Shown here in pieces: positions 29,263 through 37,810 of a DNA stretch of 64,000 nt. The notes below the pieces were generated by a model. It was given only the letters and a program-made list of their open reading frames with translations. It was not told the DNA's origin and made no database searches. A program made the translations under genes and the position numbers. The first letter of the stretch is position 1; every line of letters starts with the position of its first letter. Source of the stretch: Opitutaceae bacterium (lineage in GTDB: Bacteria; Verrucomicrobiota; Verrucomicrobiia; Opitutales; Opitutaceae); contig JAWLBB010000010.1 of NCBI GenBank assembly GCA_041395105.1, positions 62,001 to 126,000 on the forward strand, given 5' to 3'.

Positions 29263-29937
29263 TCACCGATCAGACCCCGGCTCGAACGGGAATGCCCCCG
29301 GCCGGGCGAATCCCTGCTCAAGTTCGGTCACGTCCGAGGCATCCTGCCAGTCGTTGTTTGACGCGATGGATGTCGAGACACCGCCCGGGAATAGACCGAG
29401 CTTGGGGTCGACCAGAAACCCCTGCACATTGAACGGAGATTCCAGCCGCGGCCCCATGGCCCGCACCAGCAGCGACTTGCTTTCTGTCCCCCTCATCACG
29501 AATCCGGTGATAAGGATCTTGTTCCCGGTGAGCGCATCACCCCGGTTGGAAATGTTGGACAGCCGCCCTCGGGCGATCACCGAGACGCGTAGGGAATCCA
29601 ACCATACAAAACTGTCCATGGCCGCATTGTCGTCGGCAAGTGATATCGACAATGAGGCCGCCGGCTCACTGATGCCCACCTCCACGATGCCGCTGTACCA
29701 ACCCTCGCCTTTCGCGATATTGGGAACGATCACGGCCGTGGACAAACCACCCAGACTGCCGTCGCCGGTCACCTCAAGGATCACGCTTGAAGATGCATTA
29801 TTCTTCGGGCCGACCGTCGCCGGATCCTCACCCAGGTGAGTCGTGATGCGCAATCGATCCAGGGAACCGGATCCTTCCACCAGCGACAGCCCTCCGAGAA
29901 AGAAATCGAACCGGATACCACCGATGAAACTCGGGAT
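29263..29937 (-). pseudogene. Truncated fragment of a large exported protein with a verrucomicrobial repeat domain
   Basis: Minus-strand open frame with a possible GTG start at 29880 (206 codons to the stop), but protein-like sequence continues in frame upstream to a stop at 29938 (GGIRFDFFLGGLSLVEGSG). The C-terminal part matches, from memory, a domain frequent in Opitutaceae surface proteins: LSNISNRGDALTGNKILITG, then LLVRAMGPRLESPFNVQGFL and ASNNDWQDA. That domain normally continues for some 30-40 residues; here it stops at FEPGSDR. There is no signal peptide. Both ends therefore look lost, consistent with decay or a rearrangement. A short expressed protein from 29880 is the alternative. 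Confidence 0.5.
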
Positions 29938-30381
29938 TCAAAACAGAAATCACCCCTGTTTCATAAAGGGAATTCTGATGGAGGATCTGTCGAAAGACGA
30001 GCGCAATTCTCGCTGGAAGCTACTCTAATATATTCTATTGCATGCACTTAAAAAAACTCCACGAAGACCCTTTCCGCATGCCATCTCCGTGACGACGCGG
30101 TCGGGCCGCCGGGTAGCCAGATGCGGTCCGAGTCCTTCCTTTCGTCTCCGAATCTCTCCACGGCGCTGCCGGAATCCTTCCCCTGAGGCGGGCTTTCCTG
30201 TCTTGCGAATGGGTCGGCCAATGCACCGGAGTCGAAACAACAGGGGATGGGATTGTCTCAACCCGCCGAATCGGGAGGTTCTTTCTCGCGTCAACCACTG
30301 CGCAGGCTCGACAAATTCGAGACTTGGCCTGTCAATCAGCCGACCCGTCCATCTGCCCTCGTCTGATCTGTCCCGTCCCAA
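29938..30381. other. Intergenic region of about 440 bp upstream of the sugar ABC operon
   Basis: No convincing gene. An AT-rich patch at about 30020-30060 (TACTCTAATATATTCTATTG followed by CATGCACTTAAAAAAACTCC) stands out from the GC-rich background and may hold the promoter of the ABC operon or of the decayed gene. It contains the 8-bp palindrome TGCATGCA (30039-30046). The rest to 30381 is GC-rich, with open frames on both strands that have the composition of non-coding DNA. Confidence 0.4.
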
Positions 30382-31845
30382 GTGTTAACCCCTCTCCGCC
30401 TTCAGTCCCTCTTCGCTCACTTCGCGGCCCTTCTCGCCACACTGGGGGCCTTGACCGTTACCGGATGCCGGCACGAACGGTCGGATGACGGCCGTGTGCG
30501 CATCGTCTATTGGGAAAAATGGACAGGGGCCGAAGCGGTTGCCATGCAGGAAGTGGTCGATCGTTTCAACGTATCCCAGGACCGCATTTTCGTCGAATAC
30601 CTCGCCGTATCCCAAATCGACCGGAAGACGATCGTGGCCACGGCCGGCGGCGATCCGCCGGATGTGGCCGGAATCTGGCTTGCCCAGGTCGCCACCTTTG
30701 CCGACAACAGCGCACTCACTCCGATGGGCCGGTTCATCGAAGCCGACGGCATGACCGTGGAGGGATTTCTCTCACGTTACGAACCGATCTACGCCGACAT
30801 GTGCCTTAATGCCGGGCACGTTTACGCCCTGCCTTCGACGCCGGCAACCCTGGCGCTCCACTGGAACAAGACCCTCTTTCGTGAAGCCGGTCTCGATCCC
30901 GAACGCCCACCCCGCACCCTGGCCGAACTCGACGACTACGCCCGCCGCCTGACCAAGCGTGACCCACAAACCGGCGACATCACCCAACTCGGCTTCCTTC
31001 CCCAGGAACCCGGATGGTGGCCCTGGGCCTTCTTTCCCTGGTTCGGCGGCAGCCTCTTCGATGAAAACGGGGAGGTTTCTCTCGGCACCGATCCGGTAAA
31101 CCTGCAGGCGATGGAGTGGGTTCGCGGCTATACCGTCGAGTATGGGCTCGACGACATCCGGCGCTTTACCAGCGGATTCGGGTCCTTTGCCTCTCCCCAA
31201 TTCGGATTCTTCTCGCGGCGGGTCGCCATGGTCTTCCAGGGGGTCTGGTTCGACAACTACATGAGCCAGTTTGCTCCCGGCCTCGATTACGGTGTCGCGC
31301 CCTGGCCGGAGGCCGGAGGCGGCGCCCCCGGCGCCCCCTTCGCGGTGGCGGACGCCGACATGCTCGTCATTCCCCGTGGAACCCGCCACCCGCGTGAGGC
31401 CTGGGAATTCGTCAAGTATGTCAATTCGGAGAACCCCGCGGCGGAGAGCAAGGATGAGTTGGGCGGGATGGAACTGCTCTGCCTGCTCCAGGCCAAAAAT
31501 TCTCCGCTGCGGCTGTGGAGCCCCTATTTTCTGCGGGCCCACCCGCATCCCTACATCGAAGTCTTCCGCGAACTGGCCCAGAGTCCGCGGGTGACCCACA
31601 TTCCTTTGGTCGGCGTCTGGCAGGAATACTTCCGGGAAATCCAAACCGTCTTTGATCGTATCCGGCTTCTGGATGTAGAACCGGCCGCCGGCCTGGCTTA
31701 CGCCCACGCCCGCATCGCCCGGAGCTGGGATCGGCACCGGACGTCGCTCGAACGCCAACGGCGGGCGGCGGCACGAGCAGGCGCAGTCGACGACCCAACG
31801 CAACCTGACATGCTCGAATCCACATCTACAGGAGAACATCCATGA
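30382..31845 (+). CDS. Extracellular sugar-binding lipoprotein of an ABC importer
   Basis: Family 1 extracellular solute-binding protein (maltose/sn-glycerol-3-phosphate type), 487 aa, starting at GTG 30382. It has a lipoprotein signal peptide ending TVTGC, so it would be lipid-anchored after cleavage at the cysteine near residue 29. The mature sequence has the typical opening VRIVYWEKWTGAEAVAMQEV, GGDPPDVAGIWLAQVATFAD, and ALPSTPATLALHWNKTLF in the ligand cleft region. It is longer than average (about 420). The stop overlaps the first permease start (ATGA). The likely ligand is a mono- or oligosaccharide, but the specificity cannot be read. Confidence 0.88.
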   Translation: MLTPLRLQSLFAHFAALLATLGALTVTGCRHERSDDGRVRIVYWEKWTGAEAVAMQEVVDRFNVSQDRIFVEYLAVSQIDRKTIVATAGGDPPDVAGIWLAQVATFADNSALTPMGRFIEADGMTVEGFLSRYEPIYADMCLNAGHVYALPSTPATLALHWNKTLFREAGLDPERPPRTLAELDDYARRLTKRDPQTGDITQLGFLPQEPGWWPWAFFPWFGGSLFDENGEVSLGTDPVNLQAMEWVRGYTVEYGLDDIRRFTSGFGSFASPQFGFFSRRVAMVFQGVWFDNYMSQFAPGLDYGVAPWPEAGGGAPGAPFAVADADMLVIPRGTRHPREAWEFVKYVNSENPAAESKDELGGMELLCLLQAKNSPLRLWSPYFLRAHPHPYIEVFRELAQSPRVTHIPLVGVWQEYFREIQTVFDRIRLLDVEPAAGLAYAHARIARSWDRHRTSLERQRRAAARAGAVDDPTQPDMLESTSTGEHP

Positions 31846-32741
31846 CCCGGGGTGAATGGCGCAGTCTGCGGGTGGGCCTCGGATTCACCAGCCTCTGGAT
31901 CATCGGACTTGGGGTTTTCACGCTCTACCCGGTTGCCGCATCGCTCTTTTACAGCTTCTGCGACTACTCCATCCTGCAGCGCCCGGTCTGGGCCGGCCTC
32001 GACAACTTCCGCACCATGGCGGGAGACGATGTCTTCTGGATCTCGCTGAAAAACACCCTCATCTTCGCCGGCTTCTCCGTGCCCCTCGGTCTCGTCGTCT
32101 CGCTTTCCCTCGCCCTGCTCCTCAATCATGAAGTCCGGGGTCGGGCCGTCTTCCGCACCGTTTTCTACCTTCCCTCGATCGTCCCCATCGTTGCCTCCTC
32201 CATGCTCTGGATGTGGATTTTCAACGGCCAGTACGGCGTGCTCAACTGGATCCTCGGTCCGCTCTTCGGCCTCTGGGGCGGCAATCCACCGGCCTGGCTG
32301 GGAGACCCGAACTGGTCCAAGCCCGCCCTCATCCTGATGAGTCTTTGGGGAGTGGGCAACTCGACGATCATCTACCTTGCCGGCCTCCAGGACGTCCCCA
32401 GGGAGTTCTACGAATCCGCATCGATCGACGGAGCCAACAACTGGCAGCGCTTCTGGCACATCACCCTGCCGATGATCTCGCCCGTCATCTACTTCAATGT
32501 CGTCATGGGCATCATCGGGTCCCTCCAGGTCTTCACCCAGGTCTTCGTCATGACCGGCGGCACCGACGGCGGACCCGCCCGCTCGACCCTCTTCTATGCC
32601 CTTTACCTCTTCTCCACCGCCTTCTACGACCTGCGGATGGGCTATGCCTCCTCCATGGCATGGATCCTCTTCCTGCTCATTGCGGGCCTGACCCTGATCG
32701 CCACCCGGATCGCCAACCGCCGGGTTCACTATTCAACCTGA
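31842..32741 (+). CDS. Sugar ABC transporter permease (MalF/UgpA-like)
   Basis: Inner-membrane permease of a carbohydrate importer (CUT1 family), 299 aa with six predicted transmembrane helices. The EAA loop that contacts the ATPase is visible as ESASIDGANNWQRFWHITLP with the conserved G. Translation is coupled to the binding protein by an ATGA overlap, and an AGGAGA ribosome-binding site precedes the ATG at 31842, one of the few clear ones in the window. The second permease follows after 13 bp. Confidence 0.93.
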   Translation: MTRGEWRSLRVGLGFTSLWIIGLGVFTLYPVAASLFYSFCDYSILQRPVWAGLDNFRTMAGDDVFWISLKNTLIFAGFSVPLGLVVSLSLALLLNHEVRGRAVFRTVFYLPSIVPIVASSMLWMWIFNGQYGVLNWILGPLFGLWGGNPPAWLGDPNWSKPALILMSLWGVGNSTIIYLAGLQDVPREFYESASIDGANNWQRFWHITLPMISPVIYFNVVMGIIGSLQVFTQVFVMTGGTDGGPARSTLFYALYLFSTAFYDLRMGYASSMAWILFLLIAGLTLIATRIANRRVHYST

Positions 32742-32754
32742 AGGGCGGGCACCG

Positions 32755-33930
32755 ATGCTGAAACTCACACCCACCGGTCGCTTCGCCGTCTATGCCGGAC
32801 TCGGCCTCGGCACGATTCTCTTCGCCTTCCCGCTGGTCTGGATGATTCTGACCTCCCTCAAGCCGATCGAGCAGACCATGGTATTTCCGCCCAAGTGGCT
32901 GCCCATGGCCTATACCGTGGTCTGGGACAACCAGCCGGTCGAAGTAACCCTCGATGAACGCATCGAAGTACCCAGCGTCCTGGTCGAGCAGACCGCCGGA
33001 CAGAGAGCCGGGCAACGCACCCTCGTCACCGTCCAGCGATACGACCCCAATGACCCGAACTTCCAGTTGATCCGAAAGGCGGAACCGGGCTGGTGGCTGG
33101 TGAGCGAACGCAGCGATTCCATCACCCTGAAGGCCGAGCTCCGGCGCGATGTTGTTCCTGAGGAAGCCATCCGTTCCCAGTTCAAATTCCGCTGGAACAA
33201 TTACCCCAAAGCACTCGCTACCATGGGCGGGCGCCAATTGGCCGAAGTCGAGGGAACCCTCAAATCCGGAGCAGCCGAAGCCAAACCGGTTGGCTTCGGG
33301 ACCTTCCTGCTCAACACCGTCATTGTCTGCGTCTTCGGGGTCCTTGGCTCCGTTCTGTCCAACGCCCTGATCGCCTATGGCTTCGCCCGGGTGCGCTGGC
33401 GAGGGCGTGATGTCTTCTTCGGATTGACCCTCGCCACCATGATGATCCCATTCCCGGTCCTGATGGTCCCTCTTTACGGGGTCTTCAAATCACTGGGGTG
33501 GATCGGCACCCTCTACCCCCTGTGGGTGCCCTCGTTTTTCGGAAGCGCCTTCAATATCTTCCTCATGCGTCAGTTCTTCCGGACCATTCCCGAGGAATTG
33601 AGCGAGGCCGCCCGGATCGACGGGTGCAGTGAGTGGCGGATCTTCTGGCGGATCATCCTGCCCCTGAGCCGTCCGGTCCTCGCAGTGGTTGCCCTTTTCC
33701 ACTTCCTCTACGCCTGGAACGATTTCCTCGGTCCCCTGCTCTACCTGACCCGCAAGGAGACCTTCACCCTGGCCCTCGCCCTGCAGAACTACCAGACCCA
33801 GCACGGCGGCGTCCAGTGGAACCACCTCATGGCGGCGAGTGCCCTGACCGTCATTCCGATCATCATCCTTTTCTTCTTCGCCCAAAAAACCTTCATCCAG
33901 GGCATCGCCACCACCGGGACGAAAGGCTAG
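32755..33930 (+). CDS. Sugar ABC transporter permease (MalG/UgpE-like) with a large periplasmic insert
   Basis: Second CUT1 permease, 391 aa compared with the usual 270-300. TM1 (about 12-34) and FPPKWLP are standard, and the EAA loop EAARIDGCSEWRIFWRI is near the C-terminus. Between FPPKWLP (about residue 45) and the usual NY motif, WNNYPKAL (about 147), sits an extra domain of about 100 residues without hydrophobic segments, placed on the periplasmic side. A ribosome-binding-like AAGGGCGGG precedes the ATG. No ATPase gene follows, so a shared MsmX/UgpC-type ATPase elsewhere must energise the transporter. Confidence 0.9.
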   Translation: MLKLTPTGRFAVYAGLGLGTILFAFPLVWMILTSLKPIEQTMVFPPKWLPMAYTVVWDNQPVEVTLDERIEVPSVLVEQTAGQRAGQRTLVTVQRYDPNDPNFQLIRKAEPGWWLVSERSDSITLKAELRRDVVPEEAIRSQFKFRWNNYPKALATMGGRQLAEVEGTLKSGAAEAKPVGFGTFLLNTVIVCVFGVLGSVLSNALIAYGFARVRWRGRDVFFGLTLATMMIPFPVLMVPLYGVFKSLGWIGTLYPLWVPSFFGSAFNIFLMRQFFRTIPEELSEAARIDGCSEWRIFWRIILPLSRPVLAVVALFHFLYAWNDFLGPLLYLTRKETFTLALALQNYQTQHGGVQWNHLMAASALTVIPIIILFFFAQKTFIQGIATTGTKG

Positions 33931-34014
33931 CGTAGTGTAAGAGGAATACCGCGTCCCAAAGCCAGATCGATCTCGACACCCCATCAAGGCGGAATGCTGC
34001 CAGGGGACCCGGGG

Positions 34015-34185
34015 TCATCGCCCGGCTGGGCGCTTCTCCTCCCGCCGGACAGTCAAGGGCTTCTCCTGACACCCAGGACATCCATCCCCGCCTTTGCGCT
34101 TCCGTCGAAGGCCACCAAGGACAAGGAGAATCACCGTGGTGATGACCACGACAAGCGCACCGACGGTCTGCCAATCCCCCGTCAT
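34015..34185 (-). CDS. FeoB-associated Cys-rich membrane mini-protein
   Basis: 56-aa protein whose ATG (34185) overlaps the feoB stop codon (ATGA). One N-terminal membrane helix (VGALVVVITTVILLVLGGL) is followed by a basic stretch (RRKRKGG) and the cysteine motif GCPGCQ, then a charged tail. This is the layout of the FeoB-associated Cys-rich proteins often found at the end of feo operons; they are thought to be FeoC-like accessory or metal/redox partners, but the function is not established. It could also be a spurious frame, yet the translation coupling and composition argue for a real gene. Confidence 0.75.
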   Translation of the reverse strand: MTGDWQTVGALVVVITTVILLVLGGLRRKRKGGDGCPGCQEKPLTVRREEKRPAGR

Positions 34186-36320
34186 GTCCCCAAACCCAGG
34201 CTGTATCCGACCTGGTAAATGATCAGGGACAGCACATAGGCCGTTCCGGTCATATAGCCGATCTGGAAGAGCGGCCATCGCCAGCTGTTCGTTTCCCGTT
34301 TGACGATCGCCACGGTGCTCATGCACTGCATGGCAAAAACGTAAAAGACCATCAGAGTGAAGCAAACCAGCGGCGTGAAAAGCGGTGCCCCGTCCGGCCA
34401 GTTCGCGTCGAGCAACGCTTCCCGGAGCGGCAGGATCGCTTCATCGTTCTCCTGGTCCACGCTGAAGACCACCGCCAGAGAACTGACGAAAACCTCCCGG
34501 GCGGCAAACGAAGCCACCAGCCCTATCCCGATCCGCCAGTCAAAGCCCAACGGCTCGATCAGCGGCTCGATGGCATGGCCGATCCGTCCGGAAAAACTGT
34601 GGGCGACCGCCTCCGCCGAGTTCGCCGTCTCCGGTGCCTTGGGATAAGACGAGAGGAACCAGAGGACAATGGAAAGACCGAGGATGATCGTGCCCGCCTT
34701 CCGCAGAAAGAGGTAGGATCGATCAAGCATCTGCAATGCCACGTTGCGCAGCGAAGGACGGCGGTAGGGCGGCAGCTCGATGATCATCAAGGACGGCTCC
34801 CCCCTCATGAGGAACCGCTTGAAGAGCCAGGCAAAACCAAATGCCGCTCCCGTTCCCAGGGCATACATGAAAAACATGATCCCGACCTTGGACCAGACCG
34901 GCACCCGGTCCGAAGGAATCAGGGCAGCGATCATTAACAGATAAACGGGCATCCGGGCCGAGCAACTCATCAGCGGAGCCACCAGAATGGTGACCAGACG
35001 GTCCTTCGGGTCTTCAATCGTCCGGGTCGCCATGACGCCGGGGATCGCGCAGGCAAACGAACTGAGCAGAGGAATGAAGGACTTCCCGTTCAGCCCCACC
35101 TTACTCATCACTTTGTCCATGATGAAGGCCGCCCGGGCCATATAGCCCGATGACTCGAGGAGCCCGCTGAAGAAGAAGAGGATGAGAATCTGCGGCAGAA
35201 AGATGATGACTCCGCCCACTCCGGCGATGGCCCCGTCCACAATGAGCGACCGCAGGTCGCCCGGCGGCATCCATCCCGTGACCGCCTGGCCGAGCCGGGC
35301 GACCAGGTCATCGATCAGGTTCATCGGGTATTCCGCGAGGGTGAAGATGGAAAGAAAGAGAACCGTCATGATCGTGGCCAGAGTGATCCATCCCCAGAAC
35401 GGATGAACCACCACCGCATCAATCCGGTCCGAGACCGACGGCCCCAGATCTCCCTGATTGCGAAGCACCCGGCCGCAGATCCGGGCGATCGCCTCGTAAC
35501 GGTTTGTGACAATCTCCCCTCGCCAGTCGAAATTCTCTTTTTCCCACTCGGTCTCCCAGCGGTGGGTCACTTCCAGGGCACGGTCACCGACATGCTTCGA
35601 TCCGGCCACTCTCACGTGGGCCTGCTCGGAAAGCATCAGGATGGCCTCCGCCCTCGCGGTCCGTCGTTCCTCACCCGGAGCGCCTTCCAGCACCGACACG
35701 ATCTCGTCGATCGCGGGCTTGAGCTTGGCCGGAACCATCCAGGGCGAACGGGAGGGATCCAGCTGAACCCGGCTCATGGCCACCTTGAGCCCGAGCAGTC
35801 CTTTTCCGGAGTTGGCCTGACAAGCCACTACGGGAACGCCCAGCGCTTCCTCAAGGGCCTGCTGATCAATGGTCAGCCCCTTGCGTTCGACTTCATCGAT
35901 CATGTTGAGCACGACAAGGGTCGGCAGCCCGAGATCGATCACCTGAGATACCAGGTAGAGACTGCGCTCCAAGTTGCTGGCGTCGACCACGCAGACCACC
36001 CGGTCCGGTCTCTCCGTGTCTGCCCGTCGCCCGAGGAGGACATCGCGAAGGATGGCCTCGTCCGGAGATCGCGCGACCAGGCTGTAGGCTCCCGGCAGGT
36101 CGATGACCCTTATGGGACGACCATGCTGGGAATAAAACTGGCCGACCTTCTTCTCCACCGTGACGCCGGGATAATTGCCAACCTTCTGGCGCATACCGGT
36201 CAGGGCGTTGAAGAGGGTGGTTTTCCCGCAGTTCGGGTTGCCGACAAAGGCGTAAACCGGTCCCTCACGCCGATCCGTCACCCGTGGGGGCACCCGACTT
36301 GATGCGACCGGTTCACTCAT
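34182..36320 (-). CDS. feoB: Ferrous iron transport protein B
   Basis: Inner-membrane Fe(II) transporter with a cytosolic GTPase domain, 712 aa. G1 is GNPNCGKTTLFNALTG (27-42), G3 VIDLPGAYSL, G4 VLNMIDEVE. The G domain is followed by the helical GDI domain and then two gate regions with multiple membrane helices, including FACAIPGVMATRTI and LMSCSARMPVYLLMIA, whose conserved cysteines are characteristic of FeoB. The start ATG overlaps the feoA stop, and the Cys-rich mini-protein overlaps the feoB stop, so the order feoA2-feoA1-feoB-cys-rich is one operon. Confidence 0.96.
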   Translation of the reverse strand: MSEPVASSRVPPRVTDRREGPVYAFVGNPNCGKTTLFNALTGMRQKVGNYPGVTVEKKVGQFYSQHGRPIRVIDLPGAYSLVARSPDEAILRDVLLGRRADTERPDRVVCVVDASNLERSLYLVSQVIDLGLPTLVVLNMIDEVERKGLTIDQQALEEALGVPVVACQANSGKGLLGLKVAMSRVQLDPSRSPWMVPAKLKPAIDEIVSVLEGAPGEERRTARAEAILMLSEQAHVRVAGSKHVGDRALEVTHRWETEWEKENFDWRGEIVTNRYEAIARICGRVLRNQGDLGPSVSDRIDAVVVHPFWGWITLATIMTVLFLSIFTLAEYPMNLIDDLVARLGQAVTGWMPPGDLRSLIVDGAIAGVGGVIIFLPQILILFFFSGLLESSGYMARAAFIMDKVMSKVGLNGKSFIPLLSSFACAIPGVMATRTIEDPKDRLVTILVAPLMSCSARMPVYLLMIAALIPSDRVPVWSKVGIMFFMYALGTGAAFGFAWLFKRFLMRGEPSLMIIELPPYRRPSLRNVALQMLDRSYLFLRKAGTIILGLSIVLWFLSSYPKAPETANSAEAVAHSFSGRIGHAIEPLIEPLGFDWRIGIGLVASFAAREVFVSSLAVVFSVDQENDEAILPLREALLDANWPDGAPLFTPLVCFTLMVFYVFAMQCMSTVAIVKRETNSWRWPLFQIGYMTGTAYVLSLIIYQVGYSLGLGT

Positions 36321-36562
36321 TCAATGACCGGCTCAACAAGGATTTCAGCCGCCTCCAATTTCCGGAGGGAAAGATGAAAGCCGCGCACATCGATCTCGAT
36401 GGGATCCCCCAACGGCGCCAGGCGAACCACCCGCAGAAGAGTACCGGGCAGGATTCCCATTTCCCGAAGCCGCAACGCTCCTCTCGAACCCGGGTTGAAC
36501 GACCGGACCCTTCCCGATGAGCCCACCGGCAGTTCAGCCAGACTGCAGTTCAATGCACCCAT
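36317..36562 (-). CDS. feoA: FeoA family protein
   Basis: Small SH3-like cytosolic partner of FeoB, 81 aa. It shows the usual FeoA opening (SLAELPVGSSGRV), LRLREMGILPGTLLRVVRLAPLGDP and the end DVRGFHLSLRKLEAAEI. Overlap with feoB (ATGA) shows translation coupling and a direct role with the transporter. A second FeoA-like gene lies 24 bp upstream, so the operon has two paralogues. Confidence 0.92.
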   Translation of the reverse strand: MGALNCSLAELPVGSSGRVRSFNPGSRGALRLREMGILPGTLLRVVRLAPLGDPIEIDVRGFHLSLRKLEAAEILVEPVIE

Positions 36563-36586
36563 CGCGCTTCAGCAAAATCCCTCCGA

Positions 36587-36835
36587 TCAGAGATCGCAGG
36601 AAAGCCGCTCCACCTGGATCCTGCCGGCCACCGCACCGTTAAGCGCCACCTTGGTCCCGCACACCTGGCAGACAATCCGTGAACCGCCCGAAACCCTCCG
36701 GATGACGGCCTGTTCACAGAAACCCAACTCACGGAGGCGGGTGTGCACCTCCTTTGACCCACTCAACGAAACCACCCGGACATCCTCCCCTTCGGGTATG
36801 TCCTGAAGCGAAACCGGTGCGTTTGTCTTTGGCAT
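36587..36835 (-). CDS. Second FeoA-domain protein, with a CxxC motif
   Basis: 82 aa from ATG 36835 (MPKTNAPVSLQDIP); a GTG at 36850 would extend it by five residues. The FeoA fold pattern is clear (VHTRLRELGFCEQAVIRRV, then GTKVALNGAVAGRIQVERL), but unlike its neighbour it contains CQVC (CxxC), plus a third cysteine in GFCEQ and a fourth near the C-terminus (LSCDL). This could bind a metal or sense redox state; that is inference. It is the first gene of the feo operon. Confidence 0.85.
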   Translation of the reverse strand: MPKTNAPVSLQDIPEGEDVRVVSLSGSKEVHTRLRELGFCEQAVIRRVSGGSRIVCQVCGTKVALNGAVAGRIQVERLSCDL

Positions 36836-36873
36836 TTGAGGGGAATTCACTGAGATAAGGGATGTGAAGGCAA

Positions 36874-36890
36874 TTGAGACTCGATTTCAA
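36874..36890. promoter_or_regulatory. Weak palindrome upstream of the feo operon
   Basis: The short gap between the divergent feo operon and the UbiA-like gene contains TTGAGACTCGATTTCAA, with matching ends TTGA and TCAA and an AT-rich environment. A metal-responsive repressor (Fur or DtxR/MntR type) would be expected here. The match to any known box is poor, so this is a suggestion only. Confidence 0.2.
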
Positions 36891-36916
36891 TAAGAAACTG
36901 AAGCCAAACCGACGCG

Positions 36917-37810
36917 GTGTCATTCGATCCCTCCTATTCTTCTCCAGCCGACGCCCCGACCCACGTTTGGCAGGGTATCTGTCGGCTACTTCGATTTCTC
37001 CCGTCACTGTCGCTCGATGCCCCCCTGGTCTGCCTGGGATGGCTTCTGCTCTTTGCCCGTATCGGTGGGGTTCACCTGTCTCCGGGCGGTCCGGTCGTCC
37101 TCTTTCTCTCCGTCTGGCTCGCCTACGCAGCCGATCGCTGGTTCGACACCTGGAGAATCCGCTCCCCGGCCTTCGCCACCGACCGGCATGCCTTTTCCGT
37201 CCGTCACAGACGCGCCATTGCTGCCATCTGGATCGCCGTCCTCAGTCTGGCCATGACCCTCGCCTTCGCGACTCTGGATCGCGATCATCTCCTGCGCGGG
37301 TTTGTCCTTCTGGGTGGCGTTCTCACCTACTTTGCAGCCGTTCACCTTGGTCCACCCCGCCTGCGGAGGTCCATCCCCAAGGAACCGGTCACCGCCCTCG
37401 TCCTGGTCTCTGGGATCCGGGTTTTTCTGCCTCACGGCTCCCCACCCTTCCCTCTGTTGATCGGAATCGGTCTTCTCTTTCTCGGCAACTGCCTGCTCAT
37501 CGCGGCATGGGAAGCCCACTCGGATCGTCACCACCGATTTGCATCCATGGCCGTCAACGTTCCCTTCAGCTTGCCGGCAACCCGGTCCCTTCTGTGGGCC
37601 CTGCTCGCGATGGCTCTTCTTTCCCCGGTCTTCCTTGAGCACCCTTCCACCCTGATCGGCCTGCCCATCGGCCTGAGCGCCGCTCTCCTGCTTGTCCTGG
37701 ACCGAACCTCGGCGCGGGTTCCCCCCGCCATTCTGCGATCGCTGGCCGACATCTCCCTGATGACTCCCTGGCTCCTTTGGCTCGGCCTGGGATTGACGGC
37801 ACTTTTCTGA
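36917..37810 (+). CDS. UbiA-like polytopic membrane protein
   Basis: 297 aa, GTG start at 36917, with about eight hydrophobic segments. The motif WLAYAADRWFDTWR after the second helix resembles the first Asp-rich motif of UbiA prenyltransferases, but the full NDxxDxxxD is not kept, and the second Asp motif appears only as SDRHHR. A catalytic prenyltransferase role is therefore doubtful; a degenerate relative or distant family is more likely. The stop codon overlaps the start of a SAM methyltransferase (TGATG), so the pair acts together, perhaps on a prenylated or lipid substrate. Confidence 0.6.
   Translation: MSFDPSYSSPADAPTHVWQGICRLLRFLPSLSLDAPLVCLGWLLLFARIGGVHLSPGGPVVLFLSVWLAYAADRWFDTWRIRSPAFATDRHAFSVRHRRAIAAIWIAVLSLAMTLAFATLDRDHLLRGFVLLGGVLTYFAAVHLGPPRLRRSIPKEPVTALVLVSGIRVFLPHGSPPFPLLIGIGLLFLGNCLLIAAWEAHSDRHHRFASMAVNVPFSLPATRSLLWALLAMALLSPVFLEHPSTLIGLPIGLSAALLLVLDRTSARVPPAILRSLADISLMTPWLLWLGLGLTALF

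Noticed and set aside
30038..30388. Small open frames on both strands in the 440-bp gap before the sugar ABC operon
   Set aside because: Arg/Pro/Ser-rich sequences without a ribosome-binding site or protein-like pattern.
36917..37810. Calling the UbiA-like protein MenA
   Set aside because: The catalytic Asp motifs are incomplete, and the gene is far from the men operon; menaquinone prenylation is expected elsewhere.
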